Source of the DNA: Rhodococcus rhodnii
Lineage (GTDB): Bacteria; Actinomycetota; Actinomycetes; Mycobacteriales; Pseudonocardiaceae
Direction of reading: 5' to 3'
Assembly: GCA_000720375.1 (NCBI GenBank)
Contig: JOAA01000009.1
Coordinates: forward strand, 62,001-126,000
Length of the DNA stretch: 64,000 nt
Part shown: positions 49,130 to 58,191 of the stretch, in pieces
Position numbering within the stretch: position 1 is the stretch's first letter
Layout of the letters: every line of letters starts with the position of its first letter
Notes under the pieces: generated by a model
Databases searched by the model: none
The model's input: the letters and a program-made list of their open reading frames with translations, nothing else
Told to the model about the DNA's origin: nothing
Made by a program: the position numbers and the translations under genes

Positions 49130-49357
49130 GTGCAATACATACCGGCCGTTGTGCTTGGGGCCGTCGGCCTGGTTGTTCTGGTCCTGGTGCTGCTCAGGCT
49201 CGCCAAGGCCGCACGCAGGTTCGCTGTGACGCGCGGTCACGTGAACGCCGAAGTGGGCGCCCGGATGGGCATGCTCAAAGCCCGGAGGGCCGCATTGCGT
49301 ATCGCTGTCCGTGACCGTTTCCGGCGCGCGGAGATCGATAAGTCCACGCAAGCGTGA
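49130..49357 (+). CDS. Small membrane protein between pafC and tatA
   Basis: 75 residues, GTG start. One N-terminal transmembrane helix (IPAVVLGAVGLVVLVLVLLR) and a strongly basic cytosolic tail (KAARRF, KARRAALRIAVRDRFRRAE). It lies 19 bp after pafC and 48 bp before tatA, apparently in the same transcript. No known function. Confidence 0.7.
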   Translation: MQYIPAVVLGAVGLVVLVLVLLRLAKAARRFAVTRGHVNAEVGARMGMLKARRAALRIAVRDRFRRAEIDKSTQA

Positions 49358-49405
49358 TGACAGGTAACATGCAACTGAGTTGGGCGACGCGTCAGGAGGA
49401 GTCCC

Positions 49406-49756
49406 GTGGGTAACCTCGGACCTACCGAGTTGATCATCATCGCGGTGGTGATCATCCTGCTCTTCGGAGCCAAGAAGATGCCGGACATGGCCCGGTCGTT
49501 GGGCCGCTCGATGCGCATCATCAAGGCCGAGACCAAGGGCATGAAGCAGGACGACCAGGATGCCGCGCAGGCGACCACCGCCACTGCGACGACCACCCCG
49601 GCACCCGCCGCACCGGCGCAGCTGCCGGAGGCCAAGCCCGCCGCACCGGCTGCCGCGCAGTCGGACGTCGAGAAGATGCAGAAGCAGATCGACGACCTGC
49701 AGGCCAAGCTGAACAACAACCAGGCCGCTCCCACCCAGGCACCCAAGAACGCCTGA
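49406..49756 (+). CDS. tatA: Twin-arginine translocase subunit TatA
   Basis: 116 residues, GTG start behind AGGAGG. TatA multimerises to form the passage for folded Tat substrates. It has the short N-terminal membrane helix (LIIIAVVIILLF), the FGAKKMPD hinge, an amphipathic helix (MARSLGRSMRIIKAETKGM) and a Pro/Ala/Thr-rich tail with a final helix (VEKMQKQIDDLQAKLNN). Next to tatC, as usual in actinobacteria. Confidence 0.96.
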   Translation: MGNLGPTELIIIAVVIILLFGAKKMPDMARSLGRSMRIIKAETKGMKQDDQDAAQATTATATTTPAPAAPAQLPEAKPAAPAAAQSDVEKMQKQIDDLQAKLNNNQAAPTQAPKNA

Positions 49757-49780
49757 CAATAAAGAGAGACGGTTCGCACG

Positions 49781-50758
49781 GTGGCGCGTGATCCGCACCG
49801 CCGGGAGTCGCGGCGGGCACGAAGCCGCAGGCACAATCCCGACGGCACGATGAGCCTGAGAGATCACCTGTACGACCTCAGGCACCGGCTGACCCTGGCC
49901 ATGGCCTTCCTCGCCGTTGGAGCCATCTTCGGCTACATCTGGTGGGCCTGGGAGATCTGGCCCGGCGGTTCGCTCGGCAACATCATGATCGCGCCTTACT
50001 GCGGTCTGCCGCCGGAGATGCGGCTGCCGCAGCATCCGTGCACCTTGCTGCAGACCACCCCGTTCGAGGGCTTCCTCGTGCGCTTGAAGGTCGGTCTCGG
50101 CGCGGGCGCGGTGCTGACCAGCCCGCTGTGGCTGTACCAGATCTGGGCGTTCATCGCGCCCGGCCTGTACGAGAAGGAGCGCAAGTTCGCGCGCACCTTC
50201 GTGCTGTTCGCCTCGGTCCTGTTCGTGCTCGGTGCCTTCCTGGCCTACTACGTGGTGCCGCAGGGCCTGGACGTGCTGGTCAGCTTCGGTGGCGGGCAGT
50301 TCACCACGGCGCTGAAGGCGGACGACTACTTCTCGTTCATCCTGGTGATGCTGCTGATCTTCGGCGTCAGCTTCGAGCTGCCGTTGGTGATCATCATGCT
50401 GAACCAGACCGGGGTGCTGCCGTACGACAAGCTCAAGCGGTGGCGGCGCGGGTTCTTCTTCGGCCTGTTCGTGTTCGCCGCGGTCGCGACACCGGGAACG
50501 GACCCGTTCTCGATGCTCGCCCTCGCGGTCGCGATGGTCCTGCTGTTCGAGCTGTCCGTGCAGTTCGCGCGGATCCACGACAAGCGCAAGGCCAAGCGCG
50601 AGATCGGGTCCGAAGAGGACTATTCGAAGCTCGATGACGACGAGGTGTCGTCACTGAACCTCGAGAACCGCCGCGCCGAGGATGAGCAGCCGAGCCCGAG
50701 CCCGACTCCGGCCTCGCCGCCCGACAAGCCTTCCCCGGGCTACGACGACGTGACGTAA
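49781..50758 (+). CDS. tatC: Twin-arginine translocase subunit TatC
   Basis: 325 residues, GTG start. Receptor subunit of the Tat system with six membrane helices. Visible: MSLRDHLYDLRHRLTLAMAF (signal-peptide-binding region), FVLFASVLFVLGAFLAYYVV, VMLLIFGVSFELPLVIIMLN with the conserved FELP, and PGTDPFSMLALAVAM. A basic N-terminal extension and an acidic, Pro-rich C-terminal tail of about 60 residues are typical of high-GC actinobacteria. The stop abuts the start of the lipid-kinase gene. Confidence 0.96.
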   Translation: MARDPHRRESRRARSRRHNPDGTMSLRDHLYDLRHRLTLAMAFLAVGAIFGYIWWAWEIWPGGSLGNIMIAPYCGLPPEMRLPQHPCTLLQTTPFEGFLVRLKVGLGAGAVLTSPLWLYQIWAFIAPGLYEKERKFARTFVLFASVLFVLGAFLAYYVVPQGLDVLVSFGGGQFTTALKADDYFSFILVMLLIFGVSFELPLVIIMLNQTGVLPYDKLKRWRRGFFFGLFVFAAVATPGTDPFSMLALAVAMVLLFELSVQFARIHDKRKAKREIGSEEDYSKLDDDEVSSLNLENRRAEDEQPSPSPTPASPPDKPSPGYDDVT

Positions 50759-51652
50759 ATGCGGGCCGCTCTTGTCGTCTGCCCAGCATCGGGGCTGGGT
50801 ACCGCGGCCCGTGTCGCAGGCACGGTCTCGGCGACGCTGCGTGATTCCGTCGATCACCTCGACCAGTACGTTCCGGCTTCGGCTGACGAAACCGTCGCTG
50901 TGCTGCGTCGGCTCGTGGCCGACGGATCCGAGGCGGTCGTGGTGCTTGGCGGTGACGGCGCCGCGCACGCCGGAGTCCAAGCCTGCGCCGGGACGGCAAC
51001 CGCGCTCGCGATCGTTCCCGCAGGCACAGGCAATGACCTCGCTCGCGCGTTGGACTTGCCCAAGGACCCGATCGAGGCGGCGGCCCAAGTCGGCGCCGCA
51101 CTCGCCGAAGGCCGGACCCGCAACGTCGACCTGGGCAGGGTCGAAGGCGGCGCGTGGTTCGCGACCGTGCTGTGCGCGGGTTTCGACTCGGCGGTGAACG
51201 AACGCGTCAACCGAATGCGCTGGCCACGCGGGCCGCGCCGCTACGACGTCGCGATCGTCGCCGAATTGGCCGCGTTGAAGTCGTCCCGGCTGGTCGTGCG
51301 GACCGAGTCGGAGACGCTCGAGCTGGACGCGAACTCGGTGGCGATCGGCAACACGCCCTACTACGGCGGCGGAATCCCGGTCTGTCCGAACGCCGACCCG
51401 GCCGACGGCTGGTTCGACGTGACCGTCGTCGGCAAAGCCCACCGCCGTGACCTGGTCCGGATCCTGCCGAGTCTGCGGACCGGCTCGCACCTGGACCATC
51501 CGGCGGTGACCACGCTGCGGGCCAAGTCGATCACGATCGACACCGACGGCGGCTGGATCGGGTACGCCGATGGCGAGCGGATCCGCGAACTGCCGCTCGA
51601 CGTGCGCTGCGTGCCCGGCGCGCTCAGTGTTGTCGCAGGTCAGCGCCGTTGA
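50759..51652 (+). CDS. Diacylglycerol/sphingosine kinase-family lipid kinase
   Basis: 297 residues. DAGK catalytic domain with VVVLGGDGAAHAGVQACAG (nucleotide-binding GGDG) and IVPAGTGNDLARALDLP, then the C-terminal beta-sandwich with GNTPYYGGGIPVCPNADPADG. YegS/DgkB-like cytosolic enzymes phosphorylate diacylglycerol or related lipids. Directly follows tatC with no gap, implying cotranscription. It is the second DAGK domain in the window, after the PAP2 fusion. Confidence 0.93.
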   Translation: MRAALVVCPASGLGTAARVAGTVSATLRDSVDHLDQYVPASADETVAVLRRLVADGSEAVVVLGGDGAAHAGVQACAGTATALAIVPAGTGNDLARALDLPKDPIEAAAQVGAALAEGRTRNVDLGRVEGGAWFATVLCAGFDSAVNERVNRMRWPRGPRRYDVAIVAELAALKSSRLVVRTESETLELDANSVAIGNTPYYGGGIPVCPNADPADGWFDVTVVGKAHRRDLVRILPSLRTGSHLDHPAVTTLRAKSITIDTDGGWIGYADGERIRELPLDVRCVPGALSVVAGQRR

Positions 51653-51697
51653 CCAATAGATGCGACGATCGCGCTGACTATTCGTTACTGTAGTGAT

Positions 51698-54448
51698 GTG
51701 GCCGCACGCCCTTCGCGTACGCCGGCTGAGGCTTTTCAGGCGGCCAAGCGCCGCTCAGAAAGCCCCGAGCTGGCCGAATTCACTTCCGTGCTCTCCTTTG
51801 AGCTCGATCCGTTCCAAGTCCAGGCGTGCGAGGCGCTCGAAGCCGGGCATGGTGTGCTCGTCTGTGCCCCGACCGGCGCGGGCAAGACCGTGGTCGGCGA
51901 GTTCGCCGTGCATCTCGCGCTGGCCGAGGGCCGCAAGTGCTTCTACACAACGCCTATCAAGGCGCTGTCGAACCAGAAGCACGCGGATCTCGTCGCGCGT
52001 TATGGCGCAGGCAAAGTCGGCCTGCTGACCGGTGACACGTCGGTCAACGGCGACGCGCCGATCGTCGTGATGACGACCGAAGTCCTGCGCAACATGCTCT
52101 ACGCGGGATCCAACGCGCTCAAAGGCCTGCAGTACGTCGTCATGGACGAGGTGCACTACCTGGCCGACAGGTTCCGCGGCGCGGTGTGGGAAGAGGTCAT
52201 CCTGCACCTGCCGGACCACGTCCGCCTGGTCAGCCTGTCCGCGACGGTCAGCAACGCCGAGGAGTTCGGCGAGTGGCTCGTCGAGGTGCGCGGGGACACC
52301 ACCGTCGTGGTCGACGAGCACCGCCCGGTCCCGTTGTGGCAGCACATGATGGTCGGCCCGCGGATGATGGACCTGTTCGTGGGCGAGGACCCGCAAGGCG
52401 AAGCGCGGATCAACCCGCACCTGATCCGCCGGATCGACGAGACCACGCGGATGCACGCGTGGCAGTCGGTCGGCCGGGGCAAACGGCGTCCACCGATCAA
52501 CAGGTCCCGGTTCAAACCGCCGTCGCGCATCGACATGACCCAACGGCTGGACGCGGCCGGGCTGCTGCCCGCGATCGTGTTCGTGTTCAGCCGCGCGGGC
52601 TGCGATGCCGCGGTCATGCAGTGCGCGCGGTCCGGAGTGCGGCTCAACTCCGAAGCCGAGGTCACCGAGATCCGCCGGATCGTCAACGCCAGAACCCGTG
52701 ACCTGCCCGAAGGCGACCTCGGCGTGCTCGGGTACTGGGAATGGCGCGACGCGCTGGAGCGTGGGTTCGCCAGCCATCACGCCGGCCTGCTGCCCGCGTT
52801 CAAGGAGACCGTCGAGGAGTTGTTCGTCCGTGGCCTGGTCAAGGTCGTGTTCGCGACCGAGACCCTGGCACTGGGCATCAACATGCCCGCTCGGACGGTC
52901 GTGCTCGAACGGCTCGTGAAGTACAACGGCGAAGCGCACGTCGATCTGACGGCGGGGGAGTACACCCAGCTCACCGGGCGTGCCGGGCGCCGGGGTATCG
53001 ACATCGAGGGCCACGCGGTCGTGCTGTGGCAGCCAGGCGTGGACCCCAAGCAGGTCGCCGGGCTGGCGTCGACCCGGACGTATCCGCTCAAATCGTCGTT
53101 CAAGCCCGGCTACAACATGGCGGTCAACCTGGTCGCCCGGCTCGGCTCGCAGGCCGCACGCGGCCTGCTGGAGCAGTCTTTCGCCCAGTTCCAGGCCGAC
53201 CGTTCGGTGGTCGGCGTGTCCCGGCGGATCGAGCGCAACCGCGAAGCCCTCGACGGCTACGCCGAGTCGATGACGTGCCATCTCGGCGACTTCGCCGAGT
53301 ACGCCGAACTGCGCCGCAAGCTCACCGACCGGGAGAAGTCCCTGGCGAGGCAGAACTCCTCGGCCCGCCGGGCCGAAGCGGCCGCGTCGCTGGAGCGGCT
53401 GCGCAAGGGCGACGTGATCGCGGTGCCCAGTGGCCGCCGGTCCGGGCTGGCGATCGTGATCGACCCGGGCCTCGACCCGATGGGCGAGCCGCGGCCGCTG
53501 GTGATCACCGAGGATCGGTGGGCCGGGCGGCTGTCGGTCACCGACTTCCCGCATCCGGTCGAGTCGCTTGGCCGCGTCCGGCTGCCCAAACAGGTCGACA
53601 TCCGCTCACCACGATCCCGGCGTGATCTCGCGTCCACGTTGCGCAGCACGGGAATCAGCGCACCGAGCCGGGGCAAGCGGCGGTCCGGGCCGGATGATGA
53701 CGCGGACTTGGCCGCGTTGCGCAGGGCGCTGCGCGCACACCCGTGTCATGGTTGCCAGGACAGGGAAAGCCACGCGCGCTGGGCCGAGCGCTACCACCGG
53801 CTCAAGGCGGAAACCCAGCAGCTGGAACAAAAAGTGGCCGCGACAACGCACTCGCTGGCTCGCAGCTTCGACCGGATCCGCAAGCTGCTCACCGAGCGGG
53901 ACTACCTGGCCGGTAACGGTCATGAGGAAGTCACCGAGCATGGCCGCAGACTGGCTCGGCTCTACGGCGAATCCGACCTGCTGGCCGCGGAATGCCTGCG
54001 ACACGGCGTATGGGAGGGCCTCAACCCGGCCGAGCTCGCCGCGGTCGTGTCGGCGCTGGTCTTCGAGGCCCGCCGGGACTCGCCGTTCGAGGCCAGGGTG
54101 CCGCAGGGCCCGGTGACCGAGGCGCTGGCGCAGACCGCGCAGTTGTGGGCCGGGCTGAACGAGGACGAACGACGGCACAAGCTGGAGCGCACCCGTCAGC
54201 CGGACGCCGGGTTCGCGTGGCCGGTGTACCGCTGGGCGCGGGGCGAATCGCTGGAGCGGGTGCTGACCGCGGCGGAATCGGCGGGCGCGGAGCTCACCGC
54301 GGGCGACTTCGTGCGCTGGTGCCGCCAGGTGATCGACTTGCTCGACCAGATCAAGGACGTTGTCGGTGGCGATTCCGACCTCGGGGCGACCGCCGCACAG
54401 GCCGTGTCCGACATCCGACGCGGCGTAGTAGCCGCCGGGACGACATGA
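51698..54448 (+). CDS. helY: Ski2-like DEAD/DEAH-box RNA helicase HelY
   Basis: 916 residues, GTG start; TACTGT six bases upstream gives a leaderless pattern. SF2 helicase: Q-motif-like FELDPFQ, Walker A APTGAGKT (57-64), DEVH (150-153), SAT (LSATVSNAEEF), then the second RecA domain with IVFVFSRAGCDA, the ATETLALGINMPA segment and QLTGRAGRRG (motif VI). The C-terminal part has the rRNA-processing arm and DSHCT domain typical of Mtr4/Ski2. Orthologous to M. tuberculosis HelY (Rv2092c). Probably acts in RNA metabolism. Confidence 0.95.
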   Translation: MAARPSRTPAEAFQAAKRRSESPELAEFTSVLSFELDPFQVQACEALEAGHGVLVCAPTGAGKTVVGEFAVHLALAEGRKCFYTTPIKALSNQKHADLVARYGAGKVGLLTGDTSVNGDAPIVVMTTEVLRNMLYAGSNALKGLQYVVMDEVHYLADRFRGAVWEEVILHLPDHVRLVSLSATVSNAEEFGEWLVEVRGDTTVVVDEHRPVPLWQHMMVGPRMMDLFVGEDPQGEARINPHLIRRIDETTRMHAWQSVGRGKRRPPINRSRFKPPSRIDMTQRLDAAGLLPAIVFVFSRAGCDAAVMQCARSGVRLNSEAEVTEIRRIVNARTRDLPEGDLGVLGYWEWRDALERGFASHHAGLLPAFKETVEELFVRGLVKVVFATETLALGINMPARTVVLERLVKYNGEAHVDLTAGEYTQLTGRAGRRGIDIEGHAVVLWQPGVDPKQVAGLASTRTYPLKSSFKPGYNMAVNLVARLGSQAARGLLEQSFAQFQADRSVVGVSRRIERNREALDGYAESMTCHLGDFAEYAELRRKLTDREKSLARQNSSARRAEAAASLERLRKGDVIAVPSGRRSGLAIVIDPGLDPMGEPRPLVITEDRWAGRLSVTDFPHPVESLGRVRLPKQVDIRSPRSRRDLASTLRSTGISAPSRGKRRSGPDDDADLAALRRALRAHPCHGCQDRESHARWAERYHRLKAETQQLEQKVAATTHSLARSFDRIRKLLTERDYLAGNGHEEVTEHGRRLARLYGESDLLAAECLRHGVWEGLNPAELAAVVSALVFEARRDSPFEARVPQGPVTEALAQTAQLWAGLNEDERRHKLERTRQPDAGFAWPVYRWARGESLERVLTAAESAGAELTAGDFVRWCRQVIDLLDQIKDVVGGDSDLGATAAQAVSDIRRGVVAAGTT

Positions 54449-54557
54449 CGTGTGTTGGGCCACGGCTCGGACAAGCTTGCCGGGTCGAGTGGGGAAATCA
54501 CCACGACCTGTGGTTGGATCGCGCGGAATGGCTGCATAAGGACACCGGAGGCAAAGC

Positions 54558-55256
54558 ATGAGCAGCCCGTACGGGCCCGGCGGGAACGATCCGCAGCAGT
54601 GGGGGCAGCAACCACAGCAACCCTACGGCCCACCGTCGGGCGGCTTCCCGGCCCAACAGCCAGGGGGATACCCCCAGCAGCCGGGCCAGCCGCAGTACGG
54701 TGGCTACCCCCAGCAGCAGCAACCAACGGCGCCGTATGGCCAGCCGCAGGAGCAGTCGCCCTACGGCCAGCCGCATGACCCCAACACGCCGGGCAGTGGT
54801 GGCTTCCCGGCGCAGCAGCAGCCGTACGGCCAGCCACAACAACAGCAGCAGTACCCGGGTTACGGCCAGCAACCGCAGCAGCCGTACGGCGGCTACGGAC
54901 AGCAGCCGCAGTACCCCGGCCAGGAGCCGCCGAAGAAGAAGTCCGGCGCGATGCTGTGGGTGATTGTCGGGGTCGTGGTGCTCGTGGTCGCCGCTGTCGG
55001 CGTGCTCGGCTTCGTGACCCCGGGCTTCTTCGTGACGAAGGTCCTGGACAAGAACGCGGTCCAGCAGGGTGTCGTGAAGATCCTCGACGAGCGGTACGGC
55101 GACAAGGCCACCGACGTGGTGTGCCCGGCCGACAAAGAGGTCAAGGTCGGTAACACCTTCGAGTGCACCTTGAAGGTCGACGGCGACGACCGCAAGGTGA
55201 CCATCACGGTGAAGTCCGAGGACAAGGCCGAGTACGAAGTCAGCCAGCCCAAGTAG
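54558..55256 (+). CDS. Q/P/G-rich membrane protein with DUF4333-like domain
   Basis: 232 residues. The first ~130 are PYGQPQ / GGYPQQ low-complexity repeats, then PPKKKSG, one TM helix ([21 protein letters not shown]) and a ~85-residue external DUF4333-like domain with two cysteines ([21 protein letters not shown]). Position right after helY matches M. tuberculosis Rv2091c. The tail composition resembles array members 1 and 2 at 28.8-30.4 kb, but the external domain is different. Function unknown. Confidence 0.85.
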   Translation: MSSPYGPGGNDPQQWGQQPQQPYGPPSGGFPAQQPGGYPQQPGQPQYGGYPQQQQPTAPYGQPQEQSPYGQPHDPNTPGSGGFPAQQQPYGQPQQQQQYPGYGQQPQQPYGGYGQQPQYPGQEPPKKKSGAMLWVIVGVVVLVVAAVGVLGFVTPGFFVTKVLDKNAVQQGVVKILDERYGDKATDVVCPADKEVKVGNTFECTLKVDGDDRKVTITVKSEDKAEYEVSQPK

Positions 55257-55272
55257 AAAATCGGTCGAACTG

Positions 55273-55316
55273 GCGAAGTCGGCCATGACATCATCCGCTG
55301 TCATGGCCGACTTCGC
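55273..55316. promoter_or_regulatory. 18-bp perfect hairpin over the start of the Eis-like gene
   Basis: GCGAAGTCGGCCATGACA (55273-55290) pairs perfectly with TGTCATGGCCGACTTCGC (55299-55316), loop 8 nt. The ATG at 55303 lies in the right arm and the alternative ATG at 55285 in the left arm. It may terminate the upstream gene (17 bp after its stop), repress translation of the downstream one, or both. Confidence 0.65.
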
Positions 55317-56517
55317 TGTTCGGGTACTGACCGAGGACGCCGAGCTGCGGGCGGCGCATTCGTTGCTGCGCGTGGCACTGCACTCCCCGCCAATGTCCGA
55401 TTCGGACTGGGAGTCGGTGAGACCGACCTACGCGCCCAAGCGTTACTTCGGTGCGATCGCCGATGGCGTGGCCGTTGGCTCCGCGTATGTCTATGACTCG
55501 GCGATGGCCGTACCCGGTGGAAACACTGTGCTGATGGGCGGTCTCGCACGAGTGGGTGTCCGTGCGGATTACCGCAGGCGTGGCGTGATGACCGAGCTGA
55601 TGCGATTCCAGCTCGCCGACGCCAAGGCCAACAGCCAGGTACTGTCCACTTTGCACGCCAGTGAGACCGGGATCTACGGCCGGTTCGGCTACGGGATCGG
55701 CACCCGCGCACGGGAAATCCACCTGATCAAACCGCGGATGCGGGCAGGCGTACCGCGATCGGGGCGCGTGCGGATGCTCAGCTCGGCGGAAGCGATCGAG
55801 CAGACCGCGCCGTTGTACGAGCGGATCGGCTTGTACCGCACGGGAATGATGGCCCGTGGCCGCGACTGGTGGACCGTCCAGTTCGAGAATCCGACGCGCG
55901 GTGACGAGCCGTATCTGGTTGCCGTGCACTCCGGCCCGGACGGCGACGACGGATACGTGATCTACAAGGCGAAGGGCAACGACAGCTATGTCGCCGACGA
56001 TTACGGTGCCACGCTGGAGGTTTTCGACCTGTTCGGCGCGAATCAGGCGGCACGCAACGAGTTGTGGCGATTTCTGATCGAAATCGACCTGGTCAGCGAG
56101 ATCCACGCGCATTCGCGTCCGGTCGACGAACCGGTCGAACTGCTGCTGGAGAACCCTCGCTCCTGCATCACGCGCAACGTCGACGACGAAGTGTGGGTTC
56201 GCCTCGTCGACGTCCCGGCGGCGCTGTCGGCGCGGACCTACGGCGACGCCGATCCTGTTGCCGTGACAGTGAACGACGCGTTCCTGCCCGAGAATTCGGG
56301 GACGTACCTGGTTTCCCGTGACGGCGTCACCAAGACAACCGCGCAGGCCGAATTGACGCTGGATGTCGACACGTTGGGAATGCTGTACTTCGGTGCGTGG
56401 CGCCCGTCGGACCTCGCCGCGGTCGGCCGGATCAAGGTGAGCGACCACACGGCGCTGGCTCGTGCCGACAGGTTGTTCGAGCCCGATTCGATCCCGTGGT
56501 GCGGCACCGACTTCTGA
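55303..56517 (+). CDS. Eis-like GNAT N-acetyltransferase
   Basis: About 404 residues from ATG at 55303 (55285 is an alternative). Three-part Eis layout: N-terminal GNAT domain with the acetyl-CoA loop VGVRADYRRRGVMTELMRF, a second degenerate GNAT domain, and a C-terminal sterol-carrier-like domain. It ends in CGTDF; the free C-terminal carboxylate is catalytic in Eis. GIYGRFGYGIGT contains the active-site tyrosine region. Eis homologues acetylate multiple amines, including aminoglycosides; the natural substrate here is unknown. Confidence 0.92.
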   Translation: MADFAVRVLTEDAELRAAHSLLRVALHSPPMSDSDWESVRPTYAPKRYFGAIADGVAVGSAYVYDSAMAVPGGNTVLMGGLARVGVRADYRRRGVMTELMRFQLADAKANSQVLSTLHASETGIYGRFGYGIGTRAREIHLIKPRMRAGVPRSGRVRMLSSAEAIEQTAPLYERIGLYRTGMMARGRDWWTVQFENPTRGDEPYLVAVHSGPDGDDGYVIYKAKGNDSYVADDYGATLEVFDLFGANQAARNELWRFLIEIDLVSEIHAHSRPVDEPVELLLENPRSCITRNVDDEVWVRLVDVPAALSARTYGDADPVAVTVNDAFLPENSGTYLVSRDGVTKTTAQAELTLDVDTLGMLYFGAWRPSDLAAVGRIKVSDHTALARADRLFEPDSIPWCGTDF

Positions 56518-56645
56518 TTCCTTGACGTCATTTCTACGCTCACGTAGCGCGATCGAGTTAATCCCCGCTCCGGTTGGTTTCAACTCGCGAGTACGCCGCT
56601 ACCCTCACCCTGACGGCAGGCGACGAGCAGGGGTGGAGTTCAGGC

Positions 56646-57452
56646 GTGACCGACGCGATGACCGAATGGGTACCGACCGGCATTGACGAGGAAGTGCCGA
56701 GCGCGGCACGCGTCTACGACTACCTGCTCGGCGGTGGGCACAACTTCAGCGCCGACCGCACGCTCGCGGAGAACCTGCTGAAGGTGCTGCCCGCCCGCGA
56801 CATGGCCCGGCTGAACAGGCAATACCTCGACCGCGTCGTGCGCTACATGGTCAGTGAGGGCATCACCCAGTTCCTCGATCTGGGGTCGGGCATCCCGACC
56901 GTGGGCAACGTGCACGAAGTGGCGCAGAAGCTCAACCCGGCCGCCCGCGTGGTCTACGTCGACAACGAGTCGGTCGCCGTCGCGCACAGCGAGCTGATGC
57001 TGCGCAACAACCCCAATGCCGCCGCGATCGAGGCGGACATGCGGGAGCCCGAGGTGATCTTCGCCAACGAGCACGTCCGCCGCCTGATCGACTTCTCACA
57101 GCCACTTGGCCTGCTGATGGTCGGGGTCGTGCAGTTCATCCCGGACGACGACGACCCATGGGCGATCGCGGAGCGGTTCCGTGCCGAGCTGGCCCCCGGC
57201 AGCTACTTCGCGCTGTCCGCGTTCACCTGGGACAACGCGCCCGACGGGATGCGCGCGGCGATCGAGGTGTTCAAGAACAGCCGCGACCCGATCTTCCCGC
57301 GTACCCGCGACGAGATCATGCGCATGTTCGGCGACTTCGCCCTGGTCGAACCGGGCCTGGTCTACACGCCGCAGTGGCGTCCCGACCGGGCGAGCGACAT
57401 CGCGGACGCATCCCGCTCCAACCTCTACGCGGGCGTCGCCGTCAAGCGGTGA
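56646..57452 (+). CDS. DUF574-type SAM-dependent methyltransferase
   Basis: 268 residues from a GTG with GGAG about 8 nt upstream; an in-frame ATG at 56574 lies before the ribosome site. Actinobacterial family (Methyltransf_19): PSAARVYDYLLGGGHNFSAD near the N-terminus is its hallmark, followed by FLDLGSGIPTVGNVHEVAQ (motif I), VVYVDNESVAV (motif II) and QPLGLLMVGVVQFI. These enzymes are numerous in actinomycetes and mostly uncharacterised. The substrate is unknown. Confidence 0.93.
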   Translation: MTDAMTEWVPTGIDEEVPSAARVYDYLLGGGHNFSADRTLAENLLKVLPARDMARLNRQYLDRVVRYMVSEGITQFLDLGSGIPTVGNVHEVAQKLNPAARVVYVDNESVAVAHSELMLRNNPNAAAIEADMREPEVIFANEHVRRLIDFSQPLGLLMVGVVQFIPDDDDPWAIAERFRAELAPGSYFALSAFTWDNAPDGMRAAIEVFKNSRDPIFPRTRDEIMRMFGDFALVEPGLVYTPQWRPDRASDIADASRSNLYAGVAVKR

Positions 57453-57582
57453 GGCGACGGTTCGCCATACCCCCGTTCTTGACAACGCCGGCGCACTAAG
57501 GTCCATTGGGTGCTGCCGTCGTCGGTGCGAAATTCGCAGGCGCCCGATGGCAGTTGGACAGCTGTTGGCGAGGGGCGGAGTG

Positions 57583-58191
57583 GTGACCAGCGTTCGAACC
57601 ACAGGCGACGATCCTCCGTGGGAGGGCCTGCAAGGCGCAGAACGGTATGCGGCATGTATGCGTGCCGCCAGAGCCGGCAACCGGGTCGCGCGGGCGACCC
57701 TCGTCACCGACCTAACGCCGTTGGTCTGGCACGTCGCACGCGGCCACGGTCTCGACCGCACTCTCGCCGAGGACGTCGTACAGACGGTCTGGCTCGCACT
57801 GTTCAGCCACATGGACTCGGTGGCCGAGCCGAAGGCACTGGCCAGTTGGCTGATCACCACGACTCGCCGGGAAGCGCAGCGGGTCGTGCGTTCGAGAGGT
57901 GCCAATGATCTGCCGCTCACCGACGAGATGGCCGAGCAGCTGCCCAGCACTCAGCCGCAGCCGGAGGACGAAGCGGTTCGCGCGGACCGTGACGTCCGTT
58001 TGTGGCAGGCGTTCAGCAAGTTGCCGGAGAAGTGCCAGGAGCTGCTCCGGCTGACGGTGCTGGCAGGTCGTAGCGAATACCGTCTGGTCGCCGAGGCCAT
58101 GCACATGAAGCGCGGGAGCATAGGCCCGACCAGGGGACGGTGCCTGACCACGCTGAGAGAGCTCTTGGACGCCAAAGGGGGCGCGGGATGA
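57583..58191 (+). CDS. ECF-like sigma-70 factor
   Basis: 202 residues from a GTG with AGGGG about 7 nt upstream; an ATG at 57547 is an alternative. Region 2: LVTDLTPLVWHVARGHGLDR, AEDVVQTVWLALFSHMD; region 4: QAFSKLPEKCQELLRLTVLA and the HTH around EYRLVAEAMHMKRGSIGPTR. Its stop overlaps the next start (ATGA), so the two products are coupled. Sigma factors with this neighbourhood are common in actinobacteria, often followed by a further effector-type gene, which is missing here. Confidence 0.9.
   Translation: MTSVRTTGDDPPWEGLQGAERYAACMRAARAGNRVARATLVTDLTPLVWHVARGHGLDRTLAEDVVQTVWLALFSHMDSVAEPKALASWLITTTRREAQRVVRSRGANDLPLTDEMAEQLPSTQPQPEDEAVRADRDVRLWQAFSKLPEKCQELLRLTVLAGRSEYRLVAEAMHMKRGSIGPTRGRCLTTLRELLDAKGGAG

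Noticed and set aside
51755..53554. Long minus-strand frame opposite helY
   Set aside because: Antisense shadow of helicase motifs.
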